Made by a program: the position numbers and the translations under genes. The notes below the pieces were generated by a model. That model did no database searches. It saw only the letters and a program-made list of their open reading frames with translations, and was not told where the DNA came from. From Microvirga tunisiensis (GTDB lineage Bacteria > Pseudomonadota > Alphaproteobacteria > Rhizobiales > Beijerinckiaceae), in contig NZ_VOSK01000005.1 in the NCBI RefSeq assembly GCF_009296175.1, positions 1 through 64,000 of the forward strand: a stretch of DNA of 64,000 nt, given 5' to 3'. Below are positions 28,709-38,140 of this stretch, piece by piece. Numbering within the stretch: the first letter of the stretch is position 1; each line of letters starts with the position of its first letter.

Positions 28709-29082
28709 AGTGGGCCTTTCTCAGGTTTGAGGTTCAAGCCGTGGCACTGTTTTGAAGAGTGTCTTGGCCGTTTCGCGCGTCCGATCGGCGCCAAGCCCTT
28801 CGAGCCTGCAAGGCCCGAGCGATTGTCGAAGGCGGAGACACGGGACGACGGGTCCAAAAACCCTGCATGGCAAGCCAAGCCGTCCGTTCAGCCCCCGGCC
28901 GGAGCGAACGCGAAGCGGGGGCTATAGTCGATTTGGGTCGGGAAGGCAAGGGTCCGCCTCTGCCGCTCACTCCCTCGTCGTCTCCGGCCGGGAATGACAC
29001 TGCGCGGCGTTTTGCCGTTGATAGCGTCTCTGGAGAACCGGAGGACTCTGGTCAACGGGCCGCCTTAAGCTAAAACACCCTT
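28709..29082. other. Divergent intergenic region rpsF / pdxJ
   Basis: The 374 bases between the divergent rpsF and pdxJ genes must hold both promoters. A hairpin-forming pair GCCCCCGGCCGGAGC ... GCGGGGGC lies at about 28890-28921, and TCTCCGGCCGGGAATGACAC at 28981-29000 resembles the half-hairpin at 10411. No gene is supported. Confidence 0.5.
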
Positions 29083-29841
29083 ATGATGGCTCCTCCTCTA
29101 CGCCTTGGCGTCAATATCGATCACGTCGCGACCGTGCGGAATGCGCGGGGCGGCATCCATCCCGACCCGGTCCGGGCCGCGAACCTGGCCGTTCTGGCCG
29201 GAGCGGACGGGATTACCGCGCATCTGCGCGAAGACCGGCGACACATCCGCGATGCGGATATGTGGCGGCTCAAGCAGGAGCTGTTCGTGCCGCTCAATTT
29301 CGAGATGGCGGCGACCTCCGAGATGGTGGCGCTCGCCACGCGGATGCATCCCCATGCGGCCTGCCTCGTGCCCGAGAAGCGCGAGGAGCGCACCACGGAA
29401 GGGGGGCTCGACATCATCGGCGCCCATGCCCATCTGCGTCCGGTGATTCAGGAATTGAAGGGTGAGGGCATCCGCGTGTCGCTTTTCGTCGAGCCGGAAA
29501 TTGCGGTCATGGACGCCGCCTGCGACCTGCGGGCGCCCGTGGTCGAACTCCATACGGGCACCTATTGCGAGGCGGTCGTCGAGGGCGACCCGGCAAGGAT
29601 CGCCCATGAGCTGGAGCGCCTGAAGCGCGCTGCCGAGCACGGGGCCGGGATCGGCCTCGAGATCCACGCGGGGCACGGCCTCGCCCTCGACTCGGTCCGT
29701 CCGGTCGCGGCGATCCCGCAGATCGTGGAGCTCAATATCGGCCATTCGCTGATCGGCGAGGCCATCTTCCTCGGGCTCGACGAGGCCGTGCGGGCCATGC
29801 GCGCCGCCATGGACGAGGGTCGGGCACAGGTGCCGGCGTGA
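29083..29841 (+). CDS. pdxJ: Pyridoxine 5'-phosphate synthase
   Basis: The 252-residue TIM-barrel enzyme condenses 1-deoxyxylulose 5-phosphate with 3-amino-2-oxopropyl phosphate to pyridoxine phosphate, the last step of the DXP-dependent vitamin B6 route. Signatures are [49 protein letters not shown] and [16 protein letters not shown]. Two ATGs in a row (29083, 29086) open the gene and either may be used. acpS overlaps its end by four bases. Confidence 0.96.
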   Translation: MMAPPLRLGVNIDHVATVRNARGGIHPDPVRAANLAVLAGADGITAHLREDRRHIRDADMWRLKQELFVPLNFEMAATSEMVALATRMHPHAACLVPEKREERTTEGGLDIIGAHAHLRPVIQELKGEGIRVSLFVEPEIAVMDAACDLRAPVVELHTGTYCEAVVEGDPARIAHELERLKRAAEHGAGIGLEIHAGHGLALDSVRPVAAIPQIVELNIGHSLIGEAIFLGLDEAVRAMRAAMDEGRAQVPA

Positions 29842-30236
29842 TTCTCGGCATCGGGTCCGACCTTTGCGACATCCGGCGCATCGAGAAGTCGATCGAACGC
29901 TTCGGCGACCGCTTCACTCACCGCATCTATACCGAGGGCGAACGGGCAAGGAGCGACCGCCGGGCCGCCCGGGCCCCGTCCTATGCCCGCCGCTTCGCCG
30001 CCAAAGAGGCCTGCGCCAAGGCCTTGGGAACGGGCCTGAGCCATGGGGTCTTCTGGCGCGACATGGAGGTTGTCAATCTTCCGACCGGCCGCCCGACCAT
30101 GCGGCTGACGGGAGGAGCTCTGGAGCGCCTGAAGGCCATGACGCCCCCGGGGCACAAGGCGGTGGTCCATGTCTCCCTGACCGACGATCCCCCCATGGCC
30201 CAGGCCTTCGTGATCATCGAAGCGCTTCCGGCCTGA
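29838..30236 (+). CDS. acpS: Holo-[acyl-carrier-protein] synthase
   Basis: The 132-residue enzyme transfers 4'-phosphopantetheine from CoA to the acyl carrier protein, needed for fatty acid synthesis. It has the metal-binding aspartate in [15 protein letters not shown] and the glutamate in [20 protein letters not shown] start overlaps the pdxJ stop (GTGA), giving coupling. The pdxJ-acpS-lepB-rnc-era order is conserved in alphaproteobacteria. Confidence 0.95.
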   Translation: MILGIGSDLCDIRRIEKSIERFGDRFTHRIYTEGERARSDRRAARAPSYARRFAAKEACAKALGTGLSHGVFWRDMEVVNLPTGRPTMRLTGGALERLKAMTPPGHKAVVHVSLTDDPPMAQAFVIIEALPA

Positions 30237-30438
30237 CAGGGGCTGCGTTGCGGCAGGACGCGCCTTAGTTTAGAGCATGCCGCGGCAGGATGGATTCCGG
30301 TCGCGGGACATGACTGCCCTAGCGAATAATCCATCGAGAGTGGTTTGCCCTTGGGGCTTAAGTGCAAACCCCTCTCGACTTGCCACACGGATGAAGACGG
30401 CCTCCGCCGTCATGGTCCAAGAGCATAGGTCGACAGAC

Positions 30439-31215
30439 GTGAGCGAAAAAAGCAGCAAATACGTAGGCAGCGGCACGAAGAACGAAGAAGGCGGCCTTTG
30501 GGAGACCATCAAGGTCATCGTTCAGGCCCTTCTGATCGCGGTCGTCGTTCGCACGGTGCTCTTCCAGCCCTTCAACATCCCGTCGGGATCCCTGATCCCG
30601 ACCCTGCTGATCGGCGACTACCTGTTCGTCTCGAAGTATTCCTACGGCTATTCCAAGCACTCGATCCCCTTCAGCCCGGGCATCTTCTCCGGCCGCATCT
30701 TCGGCGCCGAGCCGAAGCGGGGCGAGATCGCTGTGTTCAAGCTGCCCAAGGACAATTCGACCGACTACATCAAGCGCGTCATCGGCCTGCCGGGCGACAA
30801 GATCCAGGTGATCGGCGGCGTGCTGCACATCAACGGCCAGCCGGTGCAGCGCGAGCGCGTCGAAGACTATAAGACCACCGACCTCTACGGCCGCACGATC
30901 TCCGTGCCGCAGTACAAGGAGACGCTGCCCGGAGGCGTGTCCCACTTCGTCATCGAGCGTGACGCCGACCGCGGCTACTGGGACAACACCAATGTCTACA
31001 CGGTGCAGCCCGGCCATTTCTTCATGATGGGCGACAACCGGGACAACTCCACGGACTCGCGGGACGAGGCGAGCGTCGGGCAGGTGCCGTTCGAGAATCT
31101 GGTCGGCCGGGCCGAGATCATCTTCTTCTCCATCGACGAGAGCGCCTCCCTGTGGCGCCCGTGGGAATGGCCGCAGAAGATCCGCTGGAACCGTCTGTTC
31201 GAGCGGATCCAATAG
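30439..31215 (+). CDS. lepB: Signal peptidase I
   Basis: The 258-residue inner-membrane serine protease removes signal peptides from exported proteins. A transmembrane helix (about 24-45, VIVQALLIAVVVRTVLF) precedes the catalytic serine in FNIPSGSLIPTLLIGDY; the catalytic lysine is in DYIKRVIGLPGD and GDNRDNSTDSR is the box E signature. The residue after the serine is leucine, where methionine is usual. The GTG at 30439 is chosen because homologues start with a similar short charged leader and AGG lies 9-10 bases upstream. Upstream ATGs as far as 30277 would add up to 54 residues with no family similarity. Confidence 0.92.
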   Translation: MSEKSSKYVGSGTKNEEGGLWETIKVIVQALLIAVVVRTVLFQPFNIPSGSLIPTLLIGDYLFVSKYSYGYSKHSIPFSPGIFSGRIFGAEPKRGEIAVFKLPKDNSTDYIKRVIGLPGDKIQVIGGVLHINGQPVQRERVEDYKTTDLYGRTISVPQYKETLPGGVSHFVIERDADRGYWDNTNVYTVQPGHFFMMGDNRDNSTDSRDEASVGQVPFENLVGRAEIIFFSIDESASLWRPWEWPQKIRWNRLFERIQ

Positions 31216-31218
31216 CCC

Positions 31219-31929
31219 GTGGCACGCCGCAAGCCGAATCTCGAAGAGCTTCTGAAGAAGCTCGGCTACCGCTTTGAAAAGCCCGAGCTCCTGGATGAGG
31301 CGCTGACCCATGTCAGCGCCCCCCAGGCGGCGGGCCAAAGCTATCAGAGGCTGGAGTTCCTAGGCGATCGGGTGCTCGGTCTCGCCATCGCCGAACTGCT
31401 CTACAAGACCTTTCCCAGTGCACCCGAGGGCGAACTCTCCCGGCGCCTGGCGGAACTCGTGCGGCGCGAAAGCTGCGCCGAGATCGCCATCGCGTGGGAC
31501 GTCGGACCCTATCTCAAGCTCGGCGCCGGCGAGGCGCATTCGGGCGAGCGGCGCAACCAGACCATCCTGGCCGATGTCTGCGAGGCGATCATCGGTGCCG
31601 TCTTCCTCGATGGCGGCTACGAGGCGGCCAGCGACCTCGTCGAGCGCTCGTTCCAGGCATTGCTGGAGGCTCCCCGCCGTCCCCTGCGCGACCCGAAGAG
31701 CGCCCTGCAGGAATGGGCCCAAGGCAGGGGTCTCCCGCCGCCGACCTATTCTATCGCCGAGCAGACAGGGCCCGATCACGCGCCGAAGTTTCGGATCATG
31801 GTCAAGGTGAAGGGGACCAAGAGCGCGTTCGGCCAAGGGACTTCAAAGCGCATCGCGGAACAGGCGGCGGCGCGAAGCCTTCTCTTGAGAGAGGGCGTCT
31901 GGACGGAGGAAGAGCATGGAACAGCCTGA
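31219..31929 (+). CDS. rnc: Ribonuclease III
   Basis: The 236-residue double-strand RNA endonuclease processes rRNA and mRNA. The N-terminal catalytic domain has YQRLEFLGDRVLGLAIAE with the acidic active-site residues, and ADVCEAIIGAVFLDGGYEAA. The C-terminal dsRNA-binding domain has DPKSALQEWAQGRGLPPPTY and GQGTSKRIAEQAAARSLL. It starts with GTG three bases after lepB and overlaps era by 14 bases. Confidence 0.97.
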   Translation: MARRKPNLEELLKKLGYRFEKPELLDEALTHVSAPQAAGQSYQRLEFLGDRVLGLAIAELLYKTFPSAPEGELSRRLAELVRRESCAEIAIAWDVGPYLKLGAGEAHSGERRNQTILADVCEAIIGAVFLDGGYEAASDLVERSFQALLEAPRRPLRDPKSALQEWAQGRGLPPPTYSIAEQTGPDHAPKFRIMVKVKGTKSAFGQGTSKRIAEQAAARSLLLREGVWTEEEHGTA

Positions 31930-32830
31930 GCAAACCCACACCAAGGCCGGTTTTGTCGCTCTCATCGGTGCGCCGAATGCGGGCAAGTCGACCCTCCTGA
32001 ACTCGCTGGTCGGTTCCAAGGTCTCGATCGTATCGCGCAAGGTGCAGACGACCCGCGTCCTCGTGCGCGGCATCGCCATCGAGGGCGAGGCTCAGATCGT
32101 TTTCGTGGACACGCCCGGCATCTTCAAGCCGAAGCGCCGCCTTGACCGCGCCATGGTGACGTCGGCCTGGGGCGGGGCGGGCGACGCGGACGTGATCGCC
32201 CTCCTGCTCGACGTGCGCAAAGGCATCGACGAGGAGGCCGAGGCGATCCTCGACAAGCTGCCCGACCTGAAGCGCCCGAAGGTGCTGATCCTCAACAAGA
32301 TCGACCTGATCGAACGCTCGAGGCTGCTGGAGATGGCCGCGAAGCTCAACGAGAAGGTGCCCTTCGCCCATACCTTCATGATCTCGGCCCTGAAGGGCGA
32401 CGGCATCCAGACATTGAAGCGGCAGCTCGCCGAGATGATGCCGGAAGGGCCATGGCTCTATCCGGAGGACCAGATTTCCGATGCGCCCCTGCGCATGTTG
32501 GCTGCCGAGATCACCCGCGAGAAGATCTACGAGCGCCTGCACGAGGAATTGCCCTATCAGTCCACCGTCGAGACGGACCAGTGGCAGCAGCGCCCCGACG
32601 GCTCGGTGCGCATCGAGCAGACCGTGTTCGTGGAGCGCGACAGCCAGCGCAAGATCGTGCTCGGCAAGGGTGGGCAGACCATCAAGGCCATCGGACAGGC
32701 GGCCCGCAAGGAGATCGCCGAGATCGCCGAGGCTCCCGTGCACCTCTTCATCTTCGTGAAGGTGCGCGAGAACTGGAGCGACGATCCCGAGCGCTATCGC
32801 GAGATGGGCCTGGAGTTCCCGCGCGGTTAG
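31916..32830 (+). CDS. era: GTPase Era
   Basis: The 304-residue GTPase helps assemble the 30S subunit by binding the 3' end of 16S rRNA. The G domain has [22 protein letters not shown] and NKID. The C-terminal KH domain contains GQTIKAIGQAARKEI. It overlaps rnc by 14 bases, an arrangement that couples their expression. recO usually follows era in many genomes; here it is 4.5 kb away, after the cyclase and OmpA genes. Confidence 0.97.
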   Translation: MEQPEQTHTKAGFVALIGAPNAGKSTLLNSLVGSKVSIVSRKVQTTRVLVRGIAIEGEAQIVFVDTPGIFKPKRRLDRAMVTSAWGGAGDADVIALLLDVRKGIDEEAEAILDKLPDLKRPKVLILNKIDLIERSRLLEMAAKLNEKVPFAHTFMISALKGDGIQTLKRQLAEMMPEGPWLYPEDQISDAPLRMLAAEITREKIYERLHEELPYQSTVETDQWQQRPDGSVRIEQTVFVERDSQRKIVLGKGGQTIKAIGQAARKEIAEIAEAPVHLFIFVKVRENWSDDPERYREMGLEFPRG

Positions 32831-33325
32831 GCGCGGCAGGCCGTGCGCAGTCCGCCCCGGCAGCAGTTTGTAATCCGTGTCGAGACGGCTCTCGCGCAAT
32901 CGCGGGCGTCGGTTCCTCCGTGACGATCTGAACAGTATTGTCCAAAGCATCGATGTATTGAGCGCGCCGCAGAATACCGAACATCGTTGGGCCCCTCGTC
33001 TTAATGTTCTTGATCCAACGTCGCGTTCAATGGTCAACGTAGGCAGAATACTTGAGGGATGTTCTCCTAAGGTCTTAAAAAGGCAGTATTGCGCCCAAAG
33101 CCTTCAGCGCTGCTCCATCCACACGAGGGTAACTTCGGCCGTCATCCAGTAAAGCTTATGGACACTCGGAAATCGTTGCTTTGCCTCGATTTCAGGAAGC
33201 TTTTGAACGCAACCAGATCAGGCGTAAGGCTTTATCCTGAAAGGATTGTACGAAGGCAGGCCATTTCCCGGCAAAACCGTCCTGAAGTAGCCCATCAGTG
33301 TCGACGTCGACGTCCTGGAGAGGCC
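32831..33325. other. Intergenic region before the adenylate cyclase gene
   Basis: Nearly 500 bases without a supported gene. The frame of the cyclase stays open leftward to 33089, but the family domain starts only after the ATG at 33326. Its base composition is lower in GC than that of its neighbours (for example around 33140-33260). It probably contains the cyclase promoter and an untranslated leader. No repeat or RNA was recognised. Confidence 0.5.
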
Positions 33326-35101
33326 ATGAGCAGCTCTTCTGATCAGACGGCGCAAAGACGTCTCGCCGCTGTCCTCGCCGCAGATGTGGTGGGCTATTCA
33401 GATCTCATGTCCAAAGACGAGGAAGGAACGCTCGCCCGTCTCAGAGATCTGCGGCGCCAGGTCATCGAACCGCGAATCCGCATCCATCATGGTCGCCTGG
33501 TGAAAACCATTGGGGATGGCTTCCTATGCGAGTTCTCGAGTCCCGTCGAAGCGGTCCGCTGTGCCGTCGATCTTCAGGAGACGGTTTCCCAGGTTTCGGA
33601 TGGAGAGATCATCAAGCCTCTCCAGTTGCGGATCGGGATCAATCTCGGCGACATCATCATCGAGGAGGACGGGGACATCTTCGGCGACGGAGTGAACATC
33701 GCCTCACGCCTGCAGAAGATGGCGTTGCCCGGCGGAATCTGCCTGTCCGGAAAAGTCCATGAGGAGGTAAGGGACAAGCTGCCGTACCAATTCGAGGATC
33801 ATGGCGAGCATCGCTTCAAGAACATCGGGAGGCTCATCAAGGTCTATTGCCTTCTGGCAGGACTAGATCCGTCGACGATCTCATCCGAGGCGCGGCCCGC
33901 CTCTTCGCTGCGGGACAGGCCGTCCATCGCGGTCCTGCCGTTCGTCAATCTCACCAATGACCCTGAACAGGAGTATTTCGCCGACGGCATCGTTGAGGAC
34001 ATCATCGCTGCCTTGTCACGCTTCAGATCCGTCTTCGTCATCGCCCGCAACTCGACCTTCACCTACAAGGGTCGGAATGTGGGCGTTCCGCAGATCGGGC
34101 GCGAGTTGGGCGCGCGGTATGTGCTCGAGGGCAGTGTCAGGCGTTCCGGAGAAAGAATCCGTATTACCGCGCAGCTGGTCGATGCAGCCAGCGGCGTGCA
34201 TCTCTGGGCCGAGCATTACGATGGTGTCATGGCGGATGTGTTCGATCTCCAGGATCGGATCACGACCAGCGTCGTCGGTTCGATTCAGCCCTCCATCCGG
34301 GCGGCCGAGATCGAACGGGCAAGGCGCAAACGCCCCGAGAGCCTCGATGCCTACGATCTCGTCATGAGGTCCCTGCCTTATGTCTGGGCCTTGGAGTTCG
34401 AGGCCAACAAGGAGGCGACCCGGCTGATCGACAAAGCCCTTCTGCTCGATCCGGGCTATCCGCTCGCCCTCTCTCTGGCCGCTTGGTGCCGAGGGCAGCG
34501 GATCGTCTACAACTGGTCCAAGAATGTGCAGGAGGATAAGCGCGAGACCCTGCGTCAGGCACAGGCGGCTGCCGCGATCGCCCACGACGATCCGTTCATT
34601 CTGACGGTGCTCGGCGCTGCCCTGACGATCACGCGGGAGTACCAGCGCGCCGAATCCATGCTGGAGCGATCCCTCACGTTGGACCCGAACTCGGCCTGGG
34701 CCTGGAACCGCAGCGGATGGCTGCACAACTACCAGCACGATCCGGAGGTCGCGATCCAGCATTTCGAACGCTCGCTGCGTCTCAGTCCGTACGATCCGAT
34801 GGCGTTCAACTGCGACATGGGCATCGGCTGCGCCCACTTCATCGCCAAGCGATACGATCAGGCGGCGCAGTGGCAGGAGAAGGGACTGATGGCGAAACCG
34901 AGCGCCGCCTGGATTCATCGCACGCTCGCCCCCTCCTATGCCTTGGCGGGCGATCTCGACAAGGGTCGGGACAGTGTCGGCGAGTTGGTGAAGAATTATC
35001 CCGGGATCACGATCTCGGACATCATCGCGGCCATGGCCTTCAGCAAGGAAGCCATGAGCCGCTTCGCGGAAGGCCTGCGCCTTGCCGGTCTTGCGGAATG
35101 A
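33326..35101 (+). CDS. Class III adenylate/guanylate cyclase with TolB-like and TPR domains
   Basis: The 591-residue protein has an N-terminal class III cyclase domain (about 12-175). Visible catalytic elements are AAVLAADVVGYSDLMSKDEE (first metal aspartate), RLVKTIGDGFLCEF (substrate lysine and second metal aspartate) and FGDGVNIASRLQKM (asparagine and arginine for the transition state). A FlgO/TolB-like region follows (about 190-315: IAVLPFVNLTNDPEQEYFAD, VLEGSVRRSGERIRITAQLV), then TPR-like helices to the end. No membrane helix is seen. It should make cAMP, or less likely cGMP. GGAGAGG before 33326 supports the start. Many Rhizobiales encode dozens of such proteins and their signals are mostly unknown. 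Confidence 0.9.
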   Translation: MSSSSDQTAQRRLAAVLAADVVGYSDLMSKDEEGTLARLRDLRRQVIEPRIRIHHGRLVKTIGDGFLCEFSSPVEAVRCAVDLQETVSQVSDGEIIKPLQLRIGINLGDIIIEEDGDIFGDGVNIASRLQKMALPGGICLSGKVHEEVRDKLPYQFEDHGEHRFKNIGRLIKVYCLLAGLDPSTISSEARPASSLRDRPSIAVLPFVNLTNDPEQEYFADGIVEDIIAALSRFRSVFVIARNSTFTYKGRNVGVPQIGRELGARYVLEGSVRRSGERIRITAQLVDAASGVHLWAEHYDGVMADVFDLQDRITTSVVGSIQPSIRAAEIERARRKRPESLDAYDLVMRSLPYVWALEFEANKEATRLIDKALLLDPGYPLALSLAAWCRGQRIVYNWSKNVQEDKRETLRQAQAAAAIAHDDPFILTVLGAALTITREYQRAESMLERSLTLDPNSAWAWNRSGWLHNYQHDPEVAIQHFERSLRLSPYDPMAFNCDMGIGCAHFIAKRYDQAAQWQEKGLMAKPSAAWIHRTLAPSYALAGDLDKGRDSVGELVKNYPGITISDIIAAMAFSKEAMSRFAEGLRLAGLAE

Positions 35102-35110
35102 CAGCTCAAA

Positions 35111-35145
35111 AGGCGCCGGGAGGATGAGTATCCTCCCCGGCGCCT
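35111..35145. terminator. Bidirectional terminator between cyclase and OmpA genes
   Basis: AGGCGCCGGGAGGA (35111-35124) pairs with TCCTCCCCGGCGCCT (35131-35145) with one bulged base and a six-base loop. It sits ten bases after the cyclase stop and five bases after the OmpA stop on the other strand. Confidence 0.8.
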
Positions 35146-35149
35146 TGTC

Positions 35150-37000
35150 TTACTGCTGGTTCTGTCCCTGCAGCAGCGGGGTGATCCGGCGCATGGCCAC
35201 TCGGCGGTTTTGCCGCTCGGGCGATTGCGTATCCACCTTCAGGTATTGTTCGCCGTAGCCTTGGGTCGTCAAGTTCTCGGCCGGGATCTGGAAGCGTTCC
35301 GTAAGGATGGTCGCAACCGTCTCGGCGCGCCGGTCGGAGAGAGTCAGATTGTCCTCGTCCGCGCCGACGGCATCGGTATGGCCTTCGATCAGGAAGATCT
35401 CGTTGGGATTCCGAGACAGGGCCGAGCGGATCGCCTCGGCGATACCCGTCAGGGCGCCGGCCTGATCTCCAGCTAGTTCCCAGGAGCCGAACTCGAAGGT
35501 GACCGTATCCACGTCGACCCGACGCATGCGTTCGCGCAGTGGCTGGCTGCGACGAACCTCGTCGAGCGTATAGGATCGCTCGATGCGCTCGACGGGCGGA
35601 GCGGTGAAAGCCTCGACCAGATCGTCCTGAGAGGCGTCCTCCACGTCCACGATGTACTGCTCGCGGGGAATGCGGACGACCGGCGGCGGCAGCCGCACGA
35701 CCTCCTCCTCGGAGTATCCGTATCCAGTCGGACGACGGCCGCCGCGCCTGTTCTCGATCAGCACCACCTCGCGGCCTGCGGCCTCGCGCCTCGATCGGCG
35801 GATCAGGTTGCCGTACTGGTCCCGGACCGTCACGATCTCGGACCCGTCAGGACGGCGTACGATGGTGACCTCCTCGTCGGCCCCACGCCGCTCCGTGCGG
35901 ATATCGGCATCGCGATAGGTGCGGCGGAACCGTTCGGTCTCGTCGTGACGGATGATGACCTGATTGCCCTCGCGGATGATGGTCCGGTTACCGGGTTCCT
36001 CGATGATGACCCGGTCGCCTTCCCGCCGCTCACGGCGCTGGCCGCGCAGATCCTCGATGCGGACCCGCGACGGATCCAGAGGCTGCATCGTACCGGGAGC
36101 CGCCTGCTGAGGAGCGGTCCGTCCGGGCACCTGCTGGACGGGTGCTCCCGGAACGGGAGGTGTCGGCTGGGCGCGAGTGGCCGGCGCAGGGGCCGCTGGA
36201 ACAGGAGCGGCTGGCGCCGCCGTAGGGGCGGAAGGGGCGGGCCTTGGCGCGGACGGCGCGGGTTGGGCGGCTGCAGGAGGCGTTGGGGGAACGGCCGGTT
36301 GCTCCTGCGTCGGCCGCTGGCCGCGCGTGCGGTCGGGATTCTCGGTGCTGTCGGAGCGGCCGGAGCGCTGGCGCTCCGCCGGGGGCGCGACATCCGGAGC
36401 CTGCCGCTGCTGAGCCGGGGACGGAGGCGCTGCCGGCTGGGCAGCGGGCGGAGGGGTGGCGGGACGAGTCTGTCCAGCCGGGGCCTGAGGCCGCGGTCGC
36501 TCGGCTGGTGGCTGGTCGCGCTCCTGGGCGGCCGGGCGTTGCGGTCGTGCCGGGGTGTCCGCCGGGGGCTGCGGTCGCTCGGCGGGAGCCTGTTGTGCCG
36601 GACGGGCCGGGGTGGCTGGCTCGGCAGCGGGAGGCGGCGCCGGCCGTTCGGTCGGAGGGCCGGGCTCGCGGCGGGGTCGCTGGGCTCCAGGACCATCGTC
36701 GGGCCCCTGTGCGCCGGGACCCGCTCCGCGAGGCGGACGCTGACCGCGCTCCTCGGATGCTCCGGGTCCACCCTGATCCTGTCCGCCCTGCCTGCGCTCC
36801 TGACCGGGGCGCCCGCCGCGTTCTCCGTCCTGTCCCTGCCGTCTTTGACGCGCTCCGGGCGGCAGCTCTTCATCGGTTGCCGGTCCAGCCTGAGCCAGAA
36901 CGAGGGGTGGTGTTGGGGTTGGCTCGAGGGCCGAGACATGCGCCGGCAGCAGCATCAGGGGAAGGGCGGTACTCGCAAGAAACAGACTGGAAAGCTTCAT
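35150..37000 (-). CDS. OmpA-family protein with long Pro/Arg/Gln-rich region
   Basis: The 616-residue protein starts with a signal peptide (MKLSSLFLASTALPLMLLPA, cleavage likely near HVSA). Residues about 25-290 are of low complexity, dominated by Pro, Ala, Arg and Gln (for example PAAQERDQPPAERPRPQ). Residues 300-400 are rich in charged repeats. The last 120 residues are an OmpA C-terminal domain that binds peptidoglycan (FLIEGHTDAVGADEDNLTLS, RRAETVATIL, QNRRVAMRRI). It probably tethers the envelope, with a long flexible reach. The ATG at 37000 is chosen because the signal peptide starts there. It is divergent from recO. Confidence 0.88.
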   Translation of the reverse strand: MKLSSLFLASTALPLMLLPAHVSALEPTPTPPLVLAQAGPATDEELPPGARQRRQGQDGERGGRPGQERRQGGQDQGGPGASEERGQRPPRGAGPGAQGPDDGPGAQRPRREPGPPTERPAPPPAAEPATPARPAQQAPAERPQPPADTPARPQRPAAQERDQPPAERPRPQAPAGQTRPATPPPAAQPAAPPSPAQQRQAPDVAPPAERQRSGRSDSTENPDRTRGQRPTQEQPAVPPTPPAAAQPAPSAPRPAPSAPTAAPAAPVPAAPAPATRAQPTPPVPGAPVQQVPGRTAPQQAAPGTMQPLDPSRVRIEDLRGQRRERREGDRVIIEEPGNRTIIREGNQVIIRHDETERFRRTYRDADIRTERRGADEEVTIVRRPDGSEIVTVRDQYGNLIRRSRREAAGREVVLIENRRGGRRPTGYGYSEEEVVRLPPPVVRIPREQYIVDVEDASQDDLVEAFTAPPVERIERSYTLDEVRRSQPLRERMRRVDVDTVTFEFGSWELAGDQAGALTGIAEAIRSALSRNPNEIFLIEGHTDAVGADEDNLTLSDRRAETVATILTERFQIPAENLTTQGYGEQYLKVDTQSPERQNRRVAMRRITPLLQGQNQQ

Positions 37001-37342
37001 GATCCTCAATTCATCGTTTGGCGCACTAAGGTCATCGACAATGACAAGCTGCCGGGTTGGTTCCGAGAAAGGCGGAATTCCGCTTTTGAAACAAAATTTT
37101 AGAAGTTCGCCGATATGGTTGAAAAACATGGATGAATGCGGCCTGAATGCTTACATCTGGAGTTCAGAGTCTGGCCGGACATGACACACTCTCCGTCATG
37201 GCCCTGTCCCGGCCATCCCGATTGTCCGAAGCGACGCGCTTTTCTCAATCGGGATCACCGGCACAAGGCCGGTGATGACGAAAGAATTTCGAGTCCTGAC
37301 CGGACTCTCGGGAAACACTCTCGCCGAAGGCAGCCGGGACGG
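37001..37342. other. Divergent intergenic region OmpA gene / recO
   Basis: These 342 bases hold the promoter for the OmpA gene and a type-A palindromic element (37194-37280). No additional gene is supported; the recO frame is open through the repeat, but its translation there is unlike RecO. Confidence 0.6.
37194..37280. repeat. Type-A palindromic element (order 1-2)
   Basis: An 87-bp element. The left arm GGCCCTGTCCCGGCC is type 1, inside CGTCAT...ATCCCGAT. The core is GAAGCGACGCGCTT. The right arm CACCGGCACAAGGCCGGTG is type 2, between ATCGGGAT and ATGACG. Confidence 0.85.
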
Positions 37343-38074
37343 ATGCAGTGGACTGATGAAGGCGTCGTTCTCGGCGTCCGCAAACACGGAGAAACGAGCG
37401 TCATCCTCGAGCTGATGACCCGCGGGCATGGGCGCCATCTGGGCCTGGTCCATGGCGGCCGCTCGAAAACCCTGCAGCCCGTGCTCCAGCCGGGGAATAC
37501 CGTCCATGTGACCTGGCGCGCGCGGCTCGACGAGCACCTCGGGGCCTATCAGGTCGAGGGCCTGGACCTGCGCGCCGCACGCCTCATGGGCTCCTCGATG
37601 GCCCTGTATGGCCTCGCGACCCTGGCCCACCTCCTGCGCTACTTCCCGGAGCGCGATCCCCATTTTCCCCTTTACGAGACCCTGACCGTGCTGGTCGATC
37701 ACCTGGACGATGCCGACCTCGCGCCGGCGCTGTTCGTGAGGTTCGAGCTCGCCATGCTGACCGAGCTCGGCTTCGGTCTCGACCTGTCCTCCTGCGCCGC
37801 CACGGGGAGCGAGCGGGATCTCACCTACGTCTCCCCGAAGAGCGGCCGGGCCGTCAGCGCCACGGCCGGGGAGCCCTACAAGGACAGGCTCCTGAAGCTG
37901 CCGGGCTTCCTGATCGGACAGTCCAGGGCCAACCGGCCCGGCGAGGAGGAGATCCGCGCGGGATTTGCCCTGACGGATTTCTTCCTGCATCAGAACGTCT
38001 TCGATCCCCAGGGCCAGAGGGCGCCGGAGGAGCGGGCGCGTTTCGTCGCACTGGCCACAGCTGGGGACCAATGA
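37343..38074 (+). CDS. recO: DNA repair protein RecO
   Basis: The 243-residue protein loads RecA on gapped DNA with RecF and RecR. The N-terminal OB-fold reads [20 protein letters not shown], with [19 protein letters not shown], and a helical domain follows ([20 protein letters not shown]). The four cysteines of zinc-binding RecO proteins are not evident. The ATG at 37343 is the natural family start. parC follows on the same strand after 66 bases. Confidence 0.92.
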   Translation: MQWTDEGVVLGVRKHGETSVILELMTRGHGRHLGLVHGGRSKTLQPVLQPGNTVHVTWRARLDEHLGAYQVEGLDLRAARLMGSSMALYGLATLAHLLRYFPERDPHFPLYETLTVLVDHLDDADLAPALFVRFELAMLTELGFGLDLSSCAATGSERDLTYVSPKSGRAVSATAGEPYKDRLLKLPGFLIGQSRANRPGEEEIRAGFALTDFFLHQNVFDPQGQRAPEERARFVALATAGDQ

Positions 38075-38140
38075 GTTTTGTTTCTGTTATGTTCTCATTT
38101 CAGATGGTAAGAAGCGATTCGCAGTTGAGGATTTCGAGTC

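Noticed and set aside
32877-33152. A 91-codon frame between era and the cyclase gene
   Set aside because: No ribosome-binding site, family pattern or signal; it overlaps a likely promoter region.
33089-33325. Longer N-terminus for the adenylate cyclase
   Set aside because: The extra residues have no similarity to the family, and GGAGAGG precedes the ATG at 33326.
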